Assembly (NCBI RefSeq): GCF_004827385.1
Contig: NZ_SRXN01000016.1
Coordinates: 62,001-126,000, forward strand
DNA: 64,000 bases
Direction: 5' to 3'
Source: Ensifer sp. MPMI2T
GTDB taxonomy: Bacteria > Pseudomonadota > Alphaproteobacteria > Rhizobiales > Rhizobiaceae
Translations under genes and position numbers: made by a program
The notes under the pieces: model-generated
Seen by the model: only the letters and a program-made list of their open reading frames with translations
Database searches by the model: none
What the model was told of the DNA's origin: nothing
In this document: piece by piece, positions 17,253-25,591 of the stretch
Position numbering within the stretch: the first letter of the stretch is position 1
How the letters are laid out: every line of letters begins with the position of its first letter

Positions 17253-17558
17253 ATGAGCAAAACAGTTTTAGACAATTTGACCGGCATGTACTTCACCCTC
17301 GACGCTCCGGATGGAACCTATGGGACAGGCCAGGTAATTCGCCTGGCTGCCGAGGGCGTCTATTTCGTCCGGTTCGACGGCAACGAAGTGACCTTACCCC
17401 TGGAACTCGTGACCGTTGGCGAGATGCTGGAAACGACTGAGGAGGAGTACAAGCTCTGGCGGTTCTTCGACACGATCGAAGAAAGGGACAAGTGGATCGA
17501 GTGGCTAGACGCGCCGTCTAAGCCGCGAGTCATCTCGCTTGTGAAACCGACCAAGTAA
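17253..17558 (+). CDS. Hypothetical protein, acidic
   Basis: 101 residues, MSKTVLDNLTGMYFTLDAPDG…, with a small beta-barrel-like first half (Gly-rich strands, YGTGQVIRLAAEGVYFVRFDG) and an acidic helical second half (TEEEYKLWRFFDTIEERDKWIEWL). Codon use and composition look coding. No family recognised. The ribosome-binding site is weak (GAGACC). It may share a transcript with the small membrane protein at 17632. Confidence 0.6.
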   Translation: MSKTVLDNLTGMYFTLDAPDGTYGTGQVIRLAAEGVYFVRFDGNEVTLPLELVTVGEMLETTEEEYKLWRFFDTIEERDKWIEWLDAPSKPRVISLVKPTK

Positions 17559-17631
17559 GCGAGGCGAAGATCCCACAAGACGCGCGAATTTTCCTCGCCG
17601 TAGCGCTGAAATCGCAACTGGGGGATGAAAG

Positions 17632-17817
17632 ATGGCCTACATTGACCAGATCATCATGTTTTGCGCCGGTCTCTGGATGACCGCTGCAGGCTTTGGTTAC
17701 GTTCAGACGAACACTCAGGTTCCTTGGCTCGCTCAACTCACAAGGCACTTTCGATGGATGGGGCCGCTGCTGATCGTTATCGCCATTGTCCTGGTGTTTG
17801 CCTCACCCGCCGCGTAG
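17632..17817 (+). CDS. Small membrane protein
   Basis: 61 residues with two hydrophobic helices (about 5-23 and 42-60) joined by a short basic loop. ATG at 17632 follows GGGGGATGAAAG. No family recognised. It lies 73 nt after the preceding hypothetical gene on the same strand and may be co-transcribed with it. Confidence 0.5.
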   Translation: MAYIDQIIMFCAGLWMTAAGFGYVQTNTQVPWLAQLTRHFRWMGPLLIVIAIVLVFASPAA

Positions 17818-17835
17818 ACGGCGATCATCGGGTGG

Positions 17836-18027
17836 TCACCTGCGCTCTCGCGTTTTACCTAGCTCGGTCAACGCGAAATACGCGAGAGATGCGATAAACC
17901 CAATTGCTCCCGCAAAAAGCGCAGCGACACCACCGAACCACTCTGCGATCACTATTGCTACGAATCCGTAGACAGCGGTGGTGGCGATAATTTTGAATGC
18001 GAGTTTCGGGTCACCAGTTGGCAGCAT
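17836..18027 (-). CDS. Small membrane protein
   Basis: 63 residues with two predicted membrane helices (about 10-28 and 33-52) and a basic C-terminus (GKTRERR), suggesting both ends in the cytosol. It is convergent with the small membrane gene ending at 17817. No family recognised; reality rests on composition only. Confidence 0.45.
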   Translation of the reverse strand: MLPTGDPKLAFKIIATTAVYGFVAIVIAEWFGGVAALFAGAIGFIASLAYFALTELGKTRERR

Positions 18028-18053
18028 GCCAACAACTTAGCACCATTGCGCTA

Positions 18054-18083
18054 GTTGCAGGCTCCCGGCTGAGCTACCCCGGC
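18054..18083 (-). other. tRNA 5'-half-like sequence
   Basis: The minus strand reads GCCGGGG-TA-GCTC-AGCCGG-GAGC-C, which fits acceptor 5' strand, positions 8-9 and a complete D-arm of a tRNA. No anticodon or T-arm follows. It lies about 1 kb upstream (minus strand) of the tRNA 3' fragment at 17076-17135, but their acceptor strands do not pair. Confidence 0.4.
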
Positions 18084-18185
18084 TTACTAACCTGAGGATG
18101 CGTCGGCTTTCCGGCAGGCGATCGTCGGCGGCCGCCATGCGCTGATAGCCGGGGGCGACGCGGATTCCGTACCGCCGTGATCTCT

Positions 18186-18578
18186 TCATGCTTTTCCCCA
18201 CTTCGTAATGCGATGGCCTGCAAGTGCTCTGGATTGGTGGTGTTGGCAGTATTTCCCGGCAGCCTTGGCAGCGCAGAAAAGGTAGGGGCCGCCGTTGTTG
18301 AGGGGCCACTTGCATTCGCCAGGGAGCAAATCCTCTAGATGCTTGGCATATGGCAAACGCTTCACATCGTAATCGGGGACCGGGATTGGTTCTCCCTCGT
18401 GCGGCGTGTACAGCTTGCGCGTTTCGACCTTCCTCGGAGCCCGCGTGGGCTTTTTGGGCCCGGTACTCCCAGATCGTTGTTTCTCCGGGAAAAACGCGCG
18501 ATTTCGAAATGCGATCCCAACGATCACGATTCGGCTGACACCCAAGGGCGAACCGCGAGCGTGAACACTCCCGGCCAT
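18186..18578 (-). CDS. GcrA-like cell-cycle-regulator family protein, N-terminus degenerate
   Basis: The C-terminal part (ECKWPLNNGGPYLFCAAKAAGKYCQHH) matches the zinc-ribbon-like Cys/His C-terminus of GcrA proteins (CxW…FC…YCxxH). In GcrA an N-terminal helix-turn-helix binds methylated promoters with sigma-70. Here only a weak trace of it remains (LGVSRIVIVGIAFRNR), and the normal W-rich start is missing. The gene could start at 18578 or be a 5'-truncated pseudogene; a family-C repeat lies directly upstream. GcrA paralogues are frequent on alphaproteobacterial prophages, which fits the surrounding remnants. Confidence 0.55.
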   Translation of the reverse strand: MAGSVHARGSPLGVSRIVIVGIAFRNRAFFPEKQRSGSTGPKKPTRAPRKVETRKLYTPHEGEPIPVPDYDVKRLPYAKHLEDLLPGECKWPLNNGGPYLFCAAKAAGKYCQHHQSRALAGHRITKWGKA

Positions 18579-18597
18579 TTCTTGGCTCCGCTACGAC

Positions 18598-18654
18598 AAC
18601 ACGCTCCGTCATCCCTGCGCCTGCCACACGGATCCAGCCACGGCGCGCCGTGAA
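18598..18654. repeat. Repeat family C, single copy
   Basis: Contains 'cgtcatccctgcgcctgcca' followed by 'ggatccagccacggcgcgcc' and 'gtgaatgac', the long-arm form of family C. It lies at the 5' end of the GcrA-like gene. Confidence 0.65.
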
Positions 18655-18776
18655 TGACTTGACGCGGTCTCCCCAATCGCGAGGAGGATGCGGTTTGCCA
18701 CGTCGATCCACTGTGCGGCAGCAGCAACCGCAAGCGCGGGGTCATCCTTTACGGCCCCTGACTCAACCGCATGGTC

Positions 18777-19595
18777 TCAACGGAACGGAAAGGACCGCAA
18801 CAGGCGATCAATCGTCTCCGCGGATGGGACCGCGGGCGCGTTGCCGGCCTTGTCGACGCCTCCCGCCGTCAGCAGGCTATCGAAATCGACGGGACCAGGG
18901 AGGGGCGCGCCGCGGAAGGTGAAGTAATCCGCAAACTTGAAGCCGTCGCCCTTTATCTTGCCGTGGGGCTCCATCCAGATCGAGGGCACGCCATAGGCGT
19001 CGGCGACGATGAGGCCGTGGAGACTGCTCGATATCACCAGTTCGCTGGCGGAGATCGCCTCGCAAAGCTTCTGCGGGTCACCGAGAAGATTGAGAACCCT
19101 CCAGTGCCTGGGCAGGGAGGTTCCGTAGCGTTCGAGAAAGGTTTGGTAGGTGACGAAGTGTGGGATGACCACGACTTCCGACGTGGCGACAACCTTCTTG
19201 GGCCAGATCAATGGCAGCAGGATCGCCGGATCGCCGAGCGCAATGTCCTGGTTGGGAGCGACCCTTGCCTTCGACAATTCGCCGCGGACCGCGTCAAAGA
19301 CGAGGCGCTGCGGCCAGAGCCCCGGCGTTCCGCTGTTCATGAAGCCGGAACCCCAAACGTGCAGCGTCCGCCAGGGGCGCTTGCGCAAGAACATGTATTT
19401 CTTGCGGCTGTATCGATAGTAGGCGTCGATGATGCTGCCGACGCCGATGAGTTCCGCTCGTGCGGGTGCGACATAGACCGGCTCGACGGAAAACAGATCC
19501 TGGAGGATATCGGCCATCAGGTTGTCGCCGAAGTTCTCGGTGGTCTTGCCGAAGCTCTCGCCGACGGTGGCGGAGAAGACTTTCACTTTGCGCAC
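18777..19595 (-). CDS. Polysaccharide pyruvyl transferase family protein
   Basis: 272 residues from a GTG at 19595, chosen because AGGAG lies 8 nt upstream; the longer ATG start at 19631 lacks one. Family features include the NFGDNLMADIL segment near the N-terminus and SSSLHGLIVADAYGVPSIW near the C-terminus. Members transfer pyruvate from phosphoenolpyruvate onto sugars as ketals in exopolysaccharide or cell-wall glycans. At 272 residues it is short for the family but appears complete. It likely belongs with the scattered glycan genes (sulfotransferase, glycosyltransferases) nearby; the acceptor is unknown. Confidence 0.85.
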   Translation of the reverse strand: MRKVKVFSATVGESFGKTTENFGDNLMADILQDLFSVEPVYVAPARAELIGVGSIIDAYYRYSRKKYMFLRKRPWRTLHVWGSGFMNSGTPGLWPQRLVFDAVRGELSKARVAPNQDIALGDPAILLPLIWPKKVVATSEVVVIPHFVTYQTFLERYGTSLPRHWRVLNLLGDPQKLCEAISASELVISSSLHGLIVADAYGVPSIWMEPHGKIKGDGFKFADYFTFRGAPLPGPVDFDSLLTAGGVDKAGNAPAVPSAETIDRLLRSFPFR

Positions 19596-19631
19596 GCACG
19601 AACTCCTACGAGGCCTACTCATTAGGCCCAT

Positions 19632-20046
19632 CTATTAGGGTTATCGGGAAACACTGTTCTCGATCGCTTGCGAACGCCGCATCGATCGCGCCATTCGCGC
19701 TCCCGCAATCATCAACCCGGACCTGCAGCACCTCCTGTCTTCCGAGACGCAAGGCTCGCCGCAGGGCTGCGCATTGCCGCATGATTCTGTCCTTAAATGG
19801 GCTCGGGAATCACGCAGCGATACATTCTTGAATGCTAATTAAGCGGTGAATACCGGAATTTTGACCTGAGAGGAAGGCCAGCCGGGGAGTTGCATTCGGC
19901 CGCACGATGCTACCGAAAGCTCACAACCCATGGTACGCTTGCAGCGAACAGCCGCTGCACGCAGCATCGCGCATGGATCGGATAAGCTGGAGCCAGGCGC
20001 GGGGGGAAACCGCCTCAGACGTAAGCTCCAGCGGGGAGGGGGCGAC
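19632..20046. other. Intergenic region with a decayed repeat
   Basis: Divergent promoter region. 19776-19820 resembles part of family A (gcatgattctgtccttaaat…). The remainder shows no recognisable feature; the frame 19930-20046 is an unsupported extension of the next gene. Confidence 0.4.
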
Positions 20047-20706
20047 ATGCCGTTGCAGGATGGCTATGGGCTCGTGATCGGGCCGAAGCTCGATTATTTT
20101 CGCGACGATCCTGACGATTTCGGGCGCTATTACCACGGTAACCTGATCGTCGGCACGCCCCAGGGGCCTTACCACTGTGCGATCGACGTCGATCCGAAGA
20201 AAATGCCGAACGGCATCGAGTGGCGCGTGGTTGCGCTTGCCGCCGGTGCGATGAGCCAGTTCAGCCAGCTTTCCAATGGCTGGCACGCGCTTGCCACGGA
20301 CGACAGCTCCGGCGCGCTCGACTATATCCGCTCGCCCGTGCTGCATCCGCCGCTCGGTATCCGCTTTGTCCGCTACAACAGCTGCCTTTCCCGCTTTCTC
20401 GAATTCGTTCGCTGGAACCCGCCGTGGAACCAGGGGCTTGGCATCGAGGCGCTGACCGATCTCGAAGGCGTGCTGACCAATGCGGCGCGCTGCTTCGTGT
20501 TCGGCGAGCCCTTCAATGTCGGTCTCGGCGTCCATAACATCCACCAGAACCAGGGCGATCCGTTGACATCGCCTTTCGCCGCCGAGAACGGCATCTGGCA
20601 GGACGGGGCGACGATCATCGAGAGCACGTCGGGAACGTTCACAGCCTTCCTCAACAAGTTCAAAACGCAGTCCTACCGCACCGATGCGCTTGGCCGGCCG
20701 GCTTAG
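20047..20706 (+). CDS. DUF2278 (YukJ-like) family protein
   Basis: 219 residues starting MPLQDGYGLVIGPKLDYFRD, the typical DUF2278 opening, followed by YHGNLIVGTPQGPYHCAIDVD. The C-terminal VHNIHQNQGDP…GIWQDGA motif is also characteristic. Function of the family is unknown; no signal peptide or membrane segment. ATG at 20047 has a strong GGGGAGGGGG upstream, so the extension from 19930 is rejected. Stands alone. Confidence 0.88.
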   Translation: MPLQDGYGLVIGPKLDYFRDDPDDFGRYYHGNLIVGTPQGPYHCAIDVDPKKMPNGIEWRVVALAAGAMSQFSQLSNGWHALATDDSSGALDYIRSPVLHPPLGIRFVRYNSCLSRFLEFVRWNPPWNQGLGIEALTDLEGVLTNAARCFVFGEPFNVGLGVHNIHQNQGDPLTSPFAAENGIWQDGATIIESTSGTFTAFLNKFKTQSYRTDALGRPA

Positions 20707-20820
20707 GCGCGGCGTCCCGCGAGGCGGGGAAATCCACGCTGCGCCCTTAAACTCGCTTCCCTCAATCGCTATATGGTTTTTCGTGGCCGACCTACCGGCC
20801 AAAAGAAACAACGGGAATGG

Positions 20821-21864
20821 ATGGCAATGCAGCGTTTTGGACGAGTTCTGGCAATGGTCGCGGTTGGCCTCACGGTGATGATGACGGTGGTCGACGTGGC
20901 CGAGGCACGGCGGGCCGGGGGCGGTTTCGGCTCGCGCGGCAGCCGCACCTTTTCCACCGCACCGATCACGCGCACGGCACCGACCAATGCTGCGCCGATC
21001 GAGCGGACGATGACGCCGCGGCCGAATTCGGCGACCAATCCCGCGACCAACCCCGCGGCGCAGAACCAGATGCCCAACCGGAGGCCGGGCTTCTTCAACG
21101 GCTTCGGCGGCTCGATGCTCGGCGGCCTGATGATGGGCGGCCTGATCGGCATGCTGCTCGGCCACGGTCTGGGCGGCGGCATCGGCTTCCTCGGCCTCCT
21201 GCTGCAGGTGGGCCTGATCATTGGCGCGATCATGCTGGCGATGCGGTTCTTCCGCGGCAGCCAGCGCCCGGCCTATTCGGGCGCGGGCGCTTCGGCCCGT
21301 TCGTCGGCTGCCGCTTCTTCCGGAGCGCCATCCTTCCGAATTCCAAACATCGGTGAGGGAATGGGCAGGGGGGCGACCTACGGACAGGCTGCGACTGCGA
21401 CTGCGCCTTCCGCTTCCGCGACTTCTTCCGCCGCAGCCGCGGGCGAAACCGACGAAATCGGCGTCACACAGCGTGATCTCGACCGCTTCGAGGCGATGCT
21501 GAAGGAGGTGCAGGCGGCTTACGGTGCCGAGGACTATGCGGCGCTGCGGCGGCTGACCACGCCGGAAGCCATGTCCTATCTCGCCGAGGAACTCAGCGAG
21601 AACGCAACCAGCGGGCTCAAGAACGAGGTTCGCGACGTCCATCTGGTGCAGGGCGATCTCGCCGAGGCCTGGCGCGAGAACGGCATGGACTATGCGACCG
21701 TCGCGATGCGCTACGAAAGCATCGACGTGATGCGCGACCGCTCGACCGGCCGCGTCGTCAGCGGCGACGCCGACAATCTCACCGAAGCGGTCGAGCTCTG
21801 GACCTTCCTGCGCAAACCGGGCGCGGAATGGCAGGTCTCGGCCATCCAGGGCGTTTCCGCCTGA
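20821..21864 (+). CDS. Tim44-like domain membrane protein
   Basis: 347 residues (ATG at 20821; 20827 is equally possible). A signal-like N-terminus ends near AEARRAGGG. A low-complexity Ser/Thr/Pro/Asn linker follows, then a Gly-rich hydrophobic stretch (GGLMMGGLIGMLLGHGLGGG and following helix) and another linker. The C-terminal ~130 residues form the Tim44-like domain (ITQRDLDRFEAMLKEVQAAY…). Related bacterial proteins are membrane-anchored and their role is unclear; a link to protein translocation is by analogy to mitochondrial Tim44 only. Length and architecture match alphaproteobacterial relatives. Confidence 0.85.
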   Translation: MAMQRFGRVLAMVAVGLTVMMTVVDVAEARRAGGGFGSRGSRTFSTAPITRTAPTNAAPIERTMTPRPNSATNPATNPAAQNQMPNRRPGFFNGFGGSMLGGLMMGGLIGMLLGHGLGGGIGFLGLLLQVGLIIGAIMLAMRFFRGSQRPAYSGAGASARSSAAASSGAPSFRIPNIGEGMGRGATYGQAATATAPSASATSSAAAAGETDEIGVTQRDLDRFEAMLKEVQAAYGAEDYAALRRLTTPEAMSYLAEELSENATSGLKNEVRDVHLVQGDLAEAWRENGMDYATVAMRYESIDVMRDRSTGRVVSGDADNLTEAVELWTFLRKPGAEWQVSAIQGVSA

Positions 21865-21906
21865 CGCCCGACCTCCGGGGTTCGTGCGTCGCAGCCTCTT
21901 CTAGTC

Positions 21907-22038
21907 GCCGGGCATCTCCCCCACAAGGGGGGAGAATGGCTGCGGGCTCTCTGTTTTACTCGCCTCGATAATGCCAGCGCGGCGGTGGTGCACGGCAATG
22001 CCTCCTCGATCTCCCCCCTTGTGGGGGAGATGCCCGGC
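21907..22038. repeat. Repeat family E, inverted pair
   Basis: 29-bp perfect inverted repeats at 21907-21935 and 22010-22038 (gccgggcatctcccccacaa … and complement), followed by 'cagggcagagggggt'. A related half copy lies at 62015-62045. The rest of 21865-22346 holds no gene that I can support. Confidence 0.85.
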
Positions 22039-22346
22039 AGGGCAGAGGGGGTATTGCCGTATCCCTGATTTTGGCCATTGCAACCTGATGGGATGCCGCG
22101 CGGCGCCGTATCGGCGCCGGCATTCCCGATTTCGTGAACCCTCTGCATATTCGCTTAAGCCCGCCCCAACTTGAGCGTAAAATCAGTTGGGGCGCGAGAC
22201 GTGCCACAACCGCACGCAATAGGCGTCGAGGGCGCGCACGGTCTTGACGAAGGCGGTCATTGCGTGTCTGTTCTTTCGGGCAATGACCGGCGTAACGCCT
22301 TGAATTGCTAGAAAATTCTTTTCGCTGTGGGCGTTGGAGCACGGGG

Positions 22347-23141
22347 ATGGACATCGCTGGTAAGAGGCTGAAGGGTTCGGCCGGTTTGATTTCGCCGACG
22401 GGGAGAGGACCGGACCATCCGGCGGCTGCGGGGCGCGCGTCGTCGCTCTCGCTTGGCTTGGCGGCGCTCCTTCTCGCATTAGCGGCCTCGACCTTCACCG
22501 GCCATGCCGAGGCAGCGGACTGCAAGAGTCCTTCCGGACCGGAAACGGACTGGCACGACTGCAACAAGCGGCTGCTCATGCTCGGCGGCAGCGACCTCGA
22601 GGGCAGCAATCTGGTCAATACGGATTTCACGCTGACCGACCTCAGGGGCGCCACGCTTCGCGGCGCCAATCTCGAAAAGGCGACGCTGATGCGTGCCTCG
22701 CTCGCCGGCGCCGTCGCGGACAAGGCGAACTTCACCCGGGTCGAGGCCTATCGCGGCAATTTTTCCGACATTTCCGCCGAGGGCGCTTTGTTCGTGAGCT
22801 CCGAATTGCAGCGCACCGACTTCAGCCGCGCGCGCCTGACGGGCGCCGATTTCGAGAAGGCCGAACTCGGGCGCGCTAACTTCCATGAGGCCGTGCTGAC
22901 GGGCACTCGCTTTTCGATGGCCAATCTGTCGCGCGCCAATCTCAGCGGCGCGGTCTTCGAAGGTCCGATCGATTTCGATCGCGCCTTTCTGTTCCTGACC
23001 AGGATAGAAGGCCTCGACCTCTCGGCCGCGACGGGGCTTAAACAGGAGCAGGTCGACCTTGCCTGCGGCGACGCCGCGACGAAGCTGCCACCCGGCTTGT
23101 CGGCGCCCGCTAAATGGCCGTGCCGGCACGACGACGACTGA
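22347..23141 (+). CDS. Exported pentapeptide-repeat protein
   Basis: 264 residues. Hydrophobic segment at about 37-52 (LSLGLAALLLALAAS) followed by GHAEAAD suggests a signal peptide with a long charged n-region. Then come about 100 residues of A(D/N)LXX-type pentapeptides (GSDLEGSNLVNTDF, GATLRGANLEKATL, RTDFSRARLTGADF, MANLSRANLSGAVF), folding as a right-handed quadrilateral helix. Cysteines near both ends of the mature part (ADC, HDC, DLAC, WPC) could form disulfides. Function unknown. ATG at 22347 follows GGAGCACGGGG. Confidence 0.85.
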   Translation: MDIAGKRLKGSAGLISPTGRGPDHPAAAGRASSLSLGLAALLLALAASTFTGHAEAADCKSPSGPETDWHDCNKRLLMLGGSDLEGSNLVNTDFTLTDLRGATLRGANLEKATLMRASLAGAVADKANFTRVEAYRGNFSDISAEGALFVSSELQRTDFSRARLTGADFEKAELGRANFHEAVLTGTRFSMANLSRANLSGAVFEGPIDFDRAFLFLTRIEGLDLSAATGLKQEQVDLACGDAATKLPPGLSAPAKWPCRHDDD

Positions 23142-23275
23142 TGGACGTTTTGGCCAGCGTCGGGCGGGGCAGATTACAGCGCGGGGGGACGCTCCGCCGG
23201 GATGCGGGCTTTGGCGGTCGTCCGGCCCGCTGTTTGGTGCAGGGCGTTGTTTGGTGCAGGGCGTTTCTTCTTGTT

Positions 23276-23387
23276 CCGTCATCCTCGGGCTTGACCCGAG
23301 GATCCAGAATCGAGCCGCCTTTCCGGCTGGTGGGGCGTCGTCGGTTGCCTTGTGTTTGGATCCTCGGGTCAAGCCCGAGGATGACGG
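23276..23387. repeat. Repeat family D, inverted pair
   Basis: 31-bp perfect inverted repeats (ccgtcatcctcgggcttgac … at 23276-23306 and 23357-23387) separated by 50 nt. A 17-bp tandem duplication (tgtttggtgcagggcgt twice, about 23231-23265) lies immediately before it. Confidence 0.85.
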
Positions 23388-23426
23388 CGAGATATGAGAA
23401 CGACGCAGATCACGGCGCGACGCACA

Positions 23427-23502
23427 AGGACGCTGTAGCACTTTGGATTGCTGCAAGTTTTGATCCCTAAATCGGCTACGATTTAAGGAAACACGCAGTC
23501 GG
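23427..23502. repeat. Repeat family A, partial copy
   Basis: 'aaggacgctgtagcactttg' through the short palindrome cctaaatcggctacgattta to 'aaacacgcagtcggta', ending 8 nt before the DUF1194 start codon; the ribosome-binding region of that gene is therefore supplied by the repeat end. Confidence 0.75.
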
Positions 23503-23510
23503 TAACCACC

Positions 23511-24299
23511 ATGACGAAACGCCGATGGTCGCTTGCTGTTGCTCTCTGCCTTCTCGGCGGGCCCGGGCTCGCGGAACCCGTCGCCGTCGATCTCGAGCTC
23601 GTCATTGCGGTCGACGTCTCCTATTCGATGGAACCGGAGGAGTTGAGCGTGCAGCGGGCGGGCTATGTGGAGGCCTTCCGCAGTCCGGAGGTCATCACGG
23701 CGTTGCGTGGCGGGCCGCTTGGAAAGATTGCTGTCACCTATGTCGAATGGGGCGGCAAGGCGGTTCAGGTGATGCCGTGGACGCTGCTTTACGACGCCCG
23801 GACCGCGCGGGAATTCGCCGAGGCCTTGGAGCGCCAACCACTGAGGCGCATCGGCTTCACTTCGATCTCCAATACGCTCGCGGTCGGTCGCACGCTTTTC
23901 CAGACGAGCCCATTCCGGGCGAATCGCCGCGTCATCGACATATCGGGCGATGGGCCCAACAATGCCGGCGCACCGGCGCCGCTCGCGCGCAACAACACTG
24001 TTGCCCAGGGGATCACGATCGACGGCCTGCCGATCATGCTGCGGAGCGCGCCGGACACGGCGTCGATCCCGGATCTCGACGTCTATTACCGCGAGTGCGT
24101 CATCGGCGGTCCAGGATCCTTTCTTCTGAAGGTGAAGCATATCGACGAGCTTGCGGCGGCGATCCTCGCCAAGCTTGTCATCGAGATTTCGGGGCTGAAG
24201 GTGAGCCGGCAGGAAACGAGGCTGAGCCCCGTCCAATATGGGCAACCCTACAATTGCTTCATCGGCGAGGAACTGCAGGAGCGCGCGATCGGCCGGTAG
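23511..24299 (+). CDS. DUF1194 exported von Willebrand A-like protein (copy 1)
   Basis: 262 residues. Signal peptide at 1-20 (…LLGGPGLA), then a DUF1194/vWA-like fold. A MIDAS-type motif is visible as VIAVDVSYSMEPEE (DxSxS), with SISNTLAVG and DISGDGPNNAG later and YYRECVIGGPGSF near the C-terminus. Two cysteines (ECVIGG and NCFIGEE) are shared with the paralogue at 62637-63446. Probably a periplasmic metal-dependent adhesion or interaction protein; ligand unknown. It stands alone between repeats. Confidence 0.88.
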   Translation: MTKRRWSLAVALCLLGGPGLAEPVAVDLELVIAVDVSYSMEPEELSVQRAGYVEAFRSPEVITALRGGPLGKIAVTYVEWGGKAVQVMPWTLLYDARTAREFAEALERQPLRRIGFTSISNTLAVGRTLFQTSPFRANRRVIDISGDGPNNAGAPAPLARNNTVAQGITIDGLPIMLRSAPDTASIPDLDVYYRECVIGGPGSFLLKVKHIDELAAAILAKLVIEISGLKVSRQETRLSPVQYGQPYNCFIGEELQERAIGR

Positions 24300-24399
24300 A
24301 TCGCTTCAACGTTTCTCTGAAGAAATAGGACCAACTCTTTGAAACTTCCCATTCGAGCGGAATATCGCTGTGCACTTTCCGGGGATTGCCATTGCCGCC

Positions 24400-24633
24400 T
24401 TATCCTCGTCCGGCCAGCTCATCCCCGCGCTCCGGACAGGGCGACCAGCCGCGCGTGAAACCCATGCCCATGGCGATCTGGGCCAGTGCCAGTTGCTCGC
24501 GCAGATGCTTGCAGTCGGCGAGCAGGGTGCGGATCGTCGCCTCGGCATCGCCATCGTGCCAGGCAAGCGCGGCTGCGACCTCGTCCAGCCACTCGTCAAA
24601 TTCCTCGATGTCGGAACGCTCCGCGGCAGACAT
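24400..24633 (-). CDS. Small hypothetical protein
   Basis: 77 residues starting MSAAERSDIEEFDEWLDEVA. Mostly helical and acidic in its first half, with a His/Cys-containing helix (ADCKHLREQL) and an unusual C-terminus (RGWSPCPERGDELAGRG). The start at 24633 is supported by AAGGAG 6 nt upstream, so the longer frame from 24795 is rejected. No family recognised. Confidence 0.55.
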   Translation of the reverse strand: MSAAERSDIEEFDEWLDEVAAALAWHDGDAEATIRTLLADCKHLREQLALAQIAMGMGFTRGWSPCPERGDELAGRG

Positions 24634-24787
24634 GGCTTCTCCTTCTCCGTGGATAGACGGAGTTCTCGCTTCGATGAATTTCAGATTGACGGCCGCATCG
24701 CCGATGAATGTTCCTATTATGTTCTCATTCGGGCCGGAGTCAATCGCGTTTTTGCGAAGATGCACGCGCGTGATTTTGGAGGAGGAG

Positions 24788-24846
24788 TCATTCACGGCGC
24801 GGACGCGCCGTGGCTGATTCCTGCGACGAGCACAGGAATGAGGGAA
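24788..24846. repeat. Repeat family C, single long-arm copy
   Basis: 'attcacggcgcggacgcgcc' hairpin followed by 'gtggctgattcctgcgacga' and 'gcacaggaatgaggga'. Same form as 37125-37180. Confidence 0.75.
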
Positions 24847-24906
24847 GGGCCGGCCGGCGCGAGCCGCTGCTCGCAGCTACGTCTGAAAACACCTGCCTGG
24901 AATTGC

Positions 24907-25398
24907 TTAATTAAGCCGTTCGCCGAAGAACGCTTGCGGAAACAGCGAGAACATCGGCTTCTTGCTGAGTTCGATCGCGGACCGGTTTTTCGAGGCGAGC
25001 CATCGCCGTACGGACTCTTGGGGCGGCTCGCCGGCGGCAACGGCGATCGACCGGCCCATGAGGTCGAGGCGGCGGCCGCGATAGCCGAGATCGGCCGGGT
25101 GCCGGCCGAAGCGGGAGGGGCCGAAGTCCACGCACCAGCGCTTCCGGTGCGGAAACGGCTTGGCAAGACCTGCGGCAAAAAAGGCCCAGACGTCGATGTC
25201 CTTGAGACCATTCACGCCGTTGAGATAATGCAGCGCACTGCCCTGGGCCAGCACGATGAGGAGCAGGCGATCGCGGTAAAGACCGGCGACAGGCGCGCGA
25301 TCGAAGATGGCGGCGAGCGTGCGAAGCGCGACGGCGGCGATCTCCTCGAGATCTGCCGGTGTCAGCCGTTCATAGGATCTTTCGCTGACGTGGTCCAT
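24907..25398 (-). CDS. Hypothetical protein, possibly nucleotidyltransferase-related
   Basis: 163 residues starting MDHVSERSYERLTPADLEEI. The segment GSALHYLNGVNGLKDIDVWAFF resembles the GS…D(I/V)DV(W/Y) core of minimal nucleotidyltransferase-fold proteins, but the usual GSxARG pattern is only partly kept. The C-terminal half is basic. Not assigned to a named family. Start at 25398 (ATG) preferred to the GTG at 25407. No partner toxin or antitoxin gene is seen. Confidence 0.55.
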   Translation of the reverse strand: MDHVSERSYERLTPADLEEIAAVALRTLAAIFDRAPVAGLYRDRLLLIVLAQGSALHYLNGVNGLKDIDVWAFFAAGLAKPFPHRKRWCVDFGPSRFGRHPADLGYRGRRLDLMGRSIAVAAGEPPQESVRRWLASKNRSAIELSKKPMFSLFPQAFFGERLN

Positions 25399-25591
25399 CG
25401 CCAGCACTCGCTCTCATCGTGGCGGAGTTCAGGTGTGCGGTTGGATAACGATAGCGGCGAGGCCGGTATTCTGCAAAAGCGGACGCCGGTGCCTTCTGTG
25501 AGGCTCGGATGCGGACGCGCTGCGCCGGAGTTTGATCGGCGGCGTTGCCGTTCGCGGCGTGGGAGACTCGCCCATCCCTGAGAGAGGAAGG

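Noticed and set aside
19921-21642. 573-codon minus frame opposite DUF2278 and Tim44-like genes
   Set aside because: Spans two convincing plus-strand genes and has no motifs.
21907-23387. Inverted repeats as CRISPR units
   Set aside because: They occur as single inverted pairs with no regular spacers and no cas genes.
22479-24245. 588-codon minus frame opposite pentapeptide and DUF1194 genes
   Set aside because: Spans two genes plus repeats; shadow of GC-rich coding DNA.
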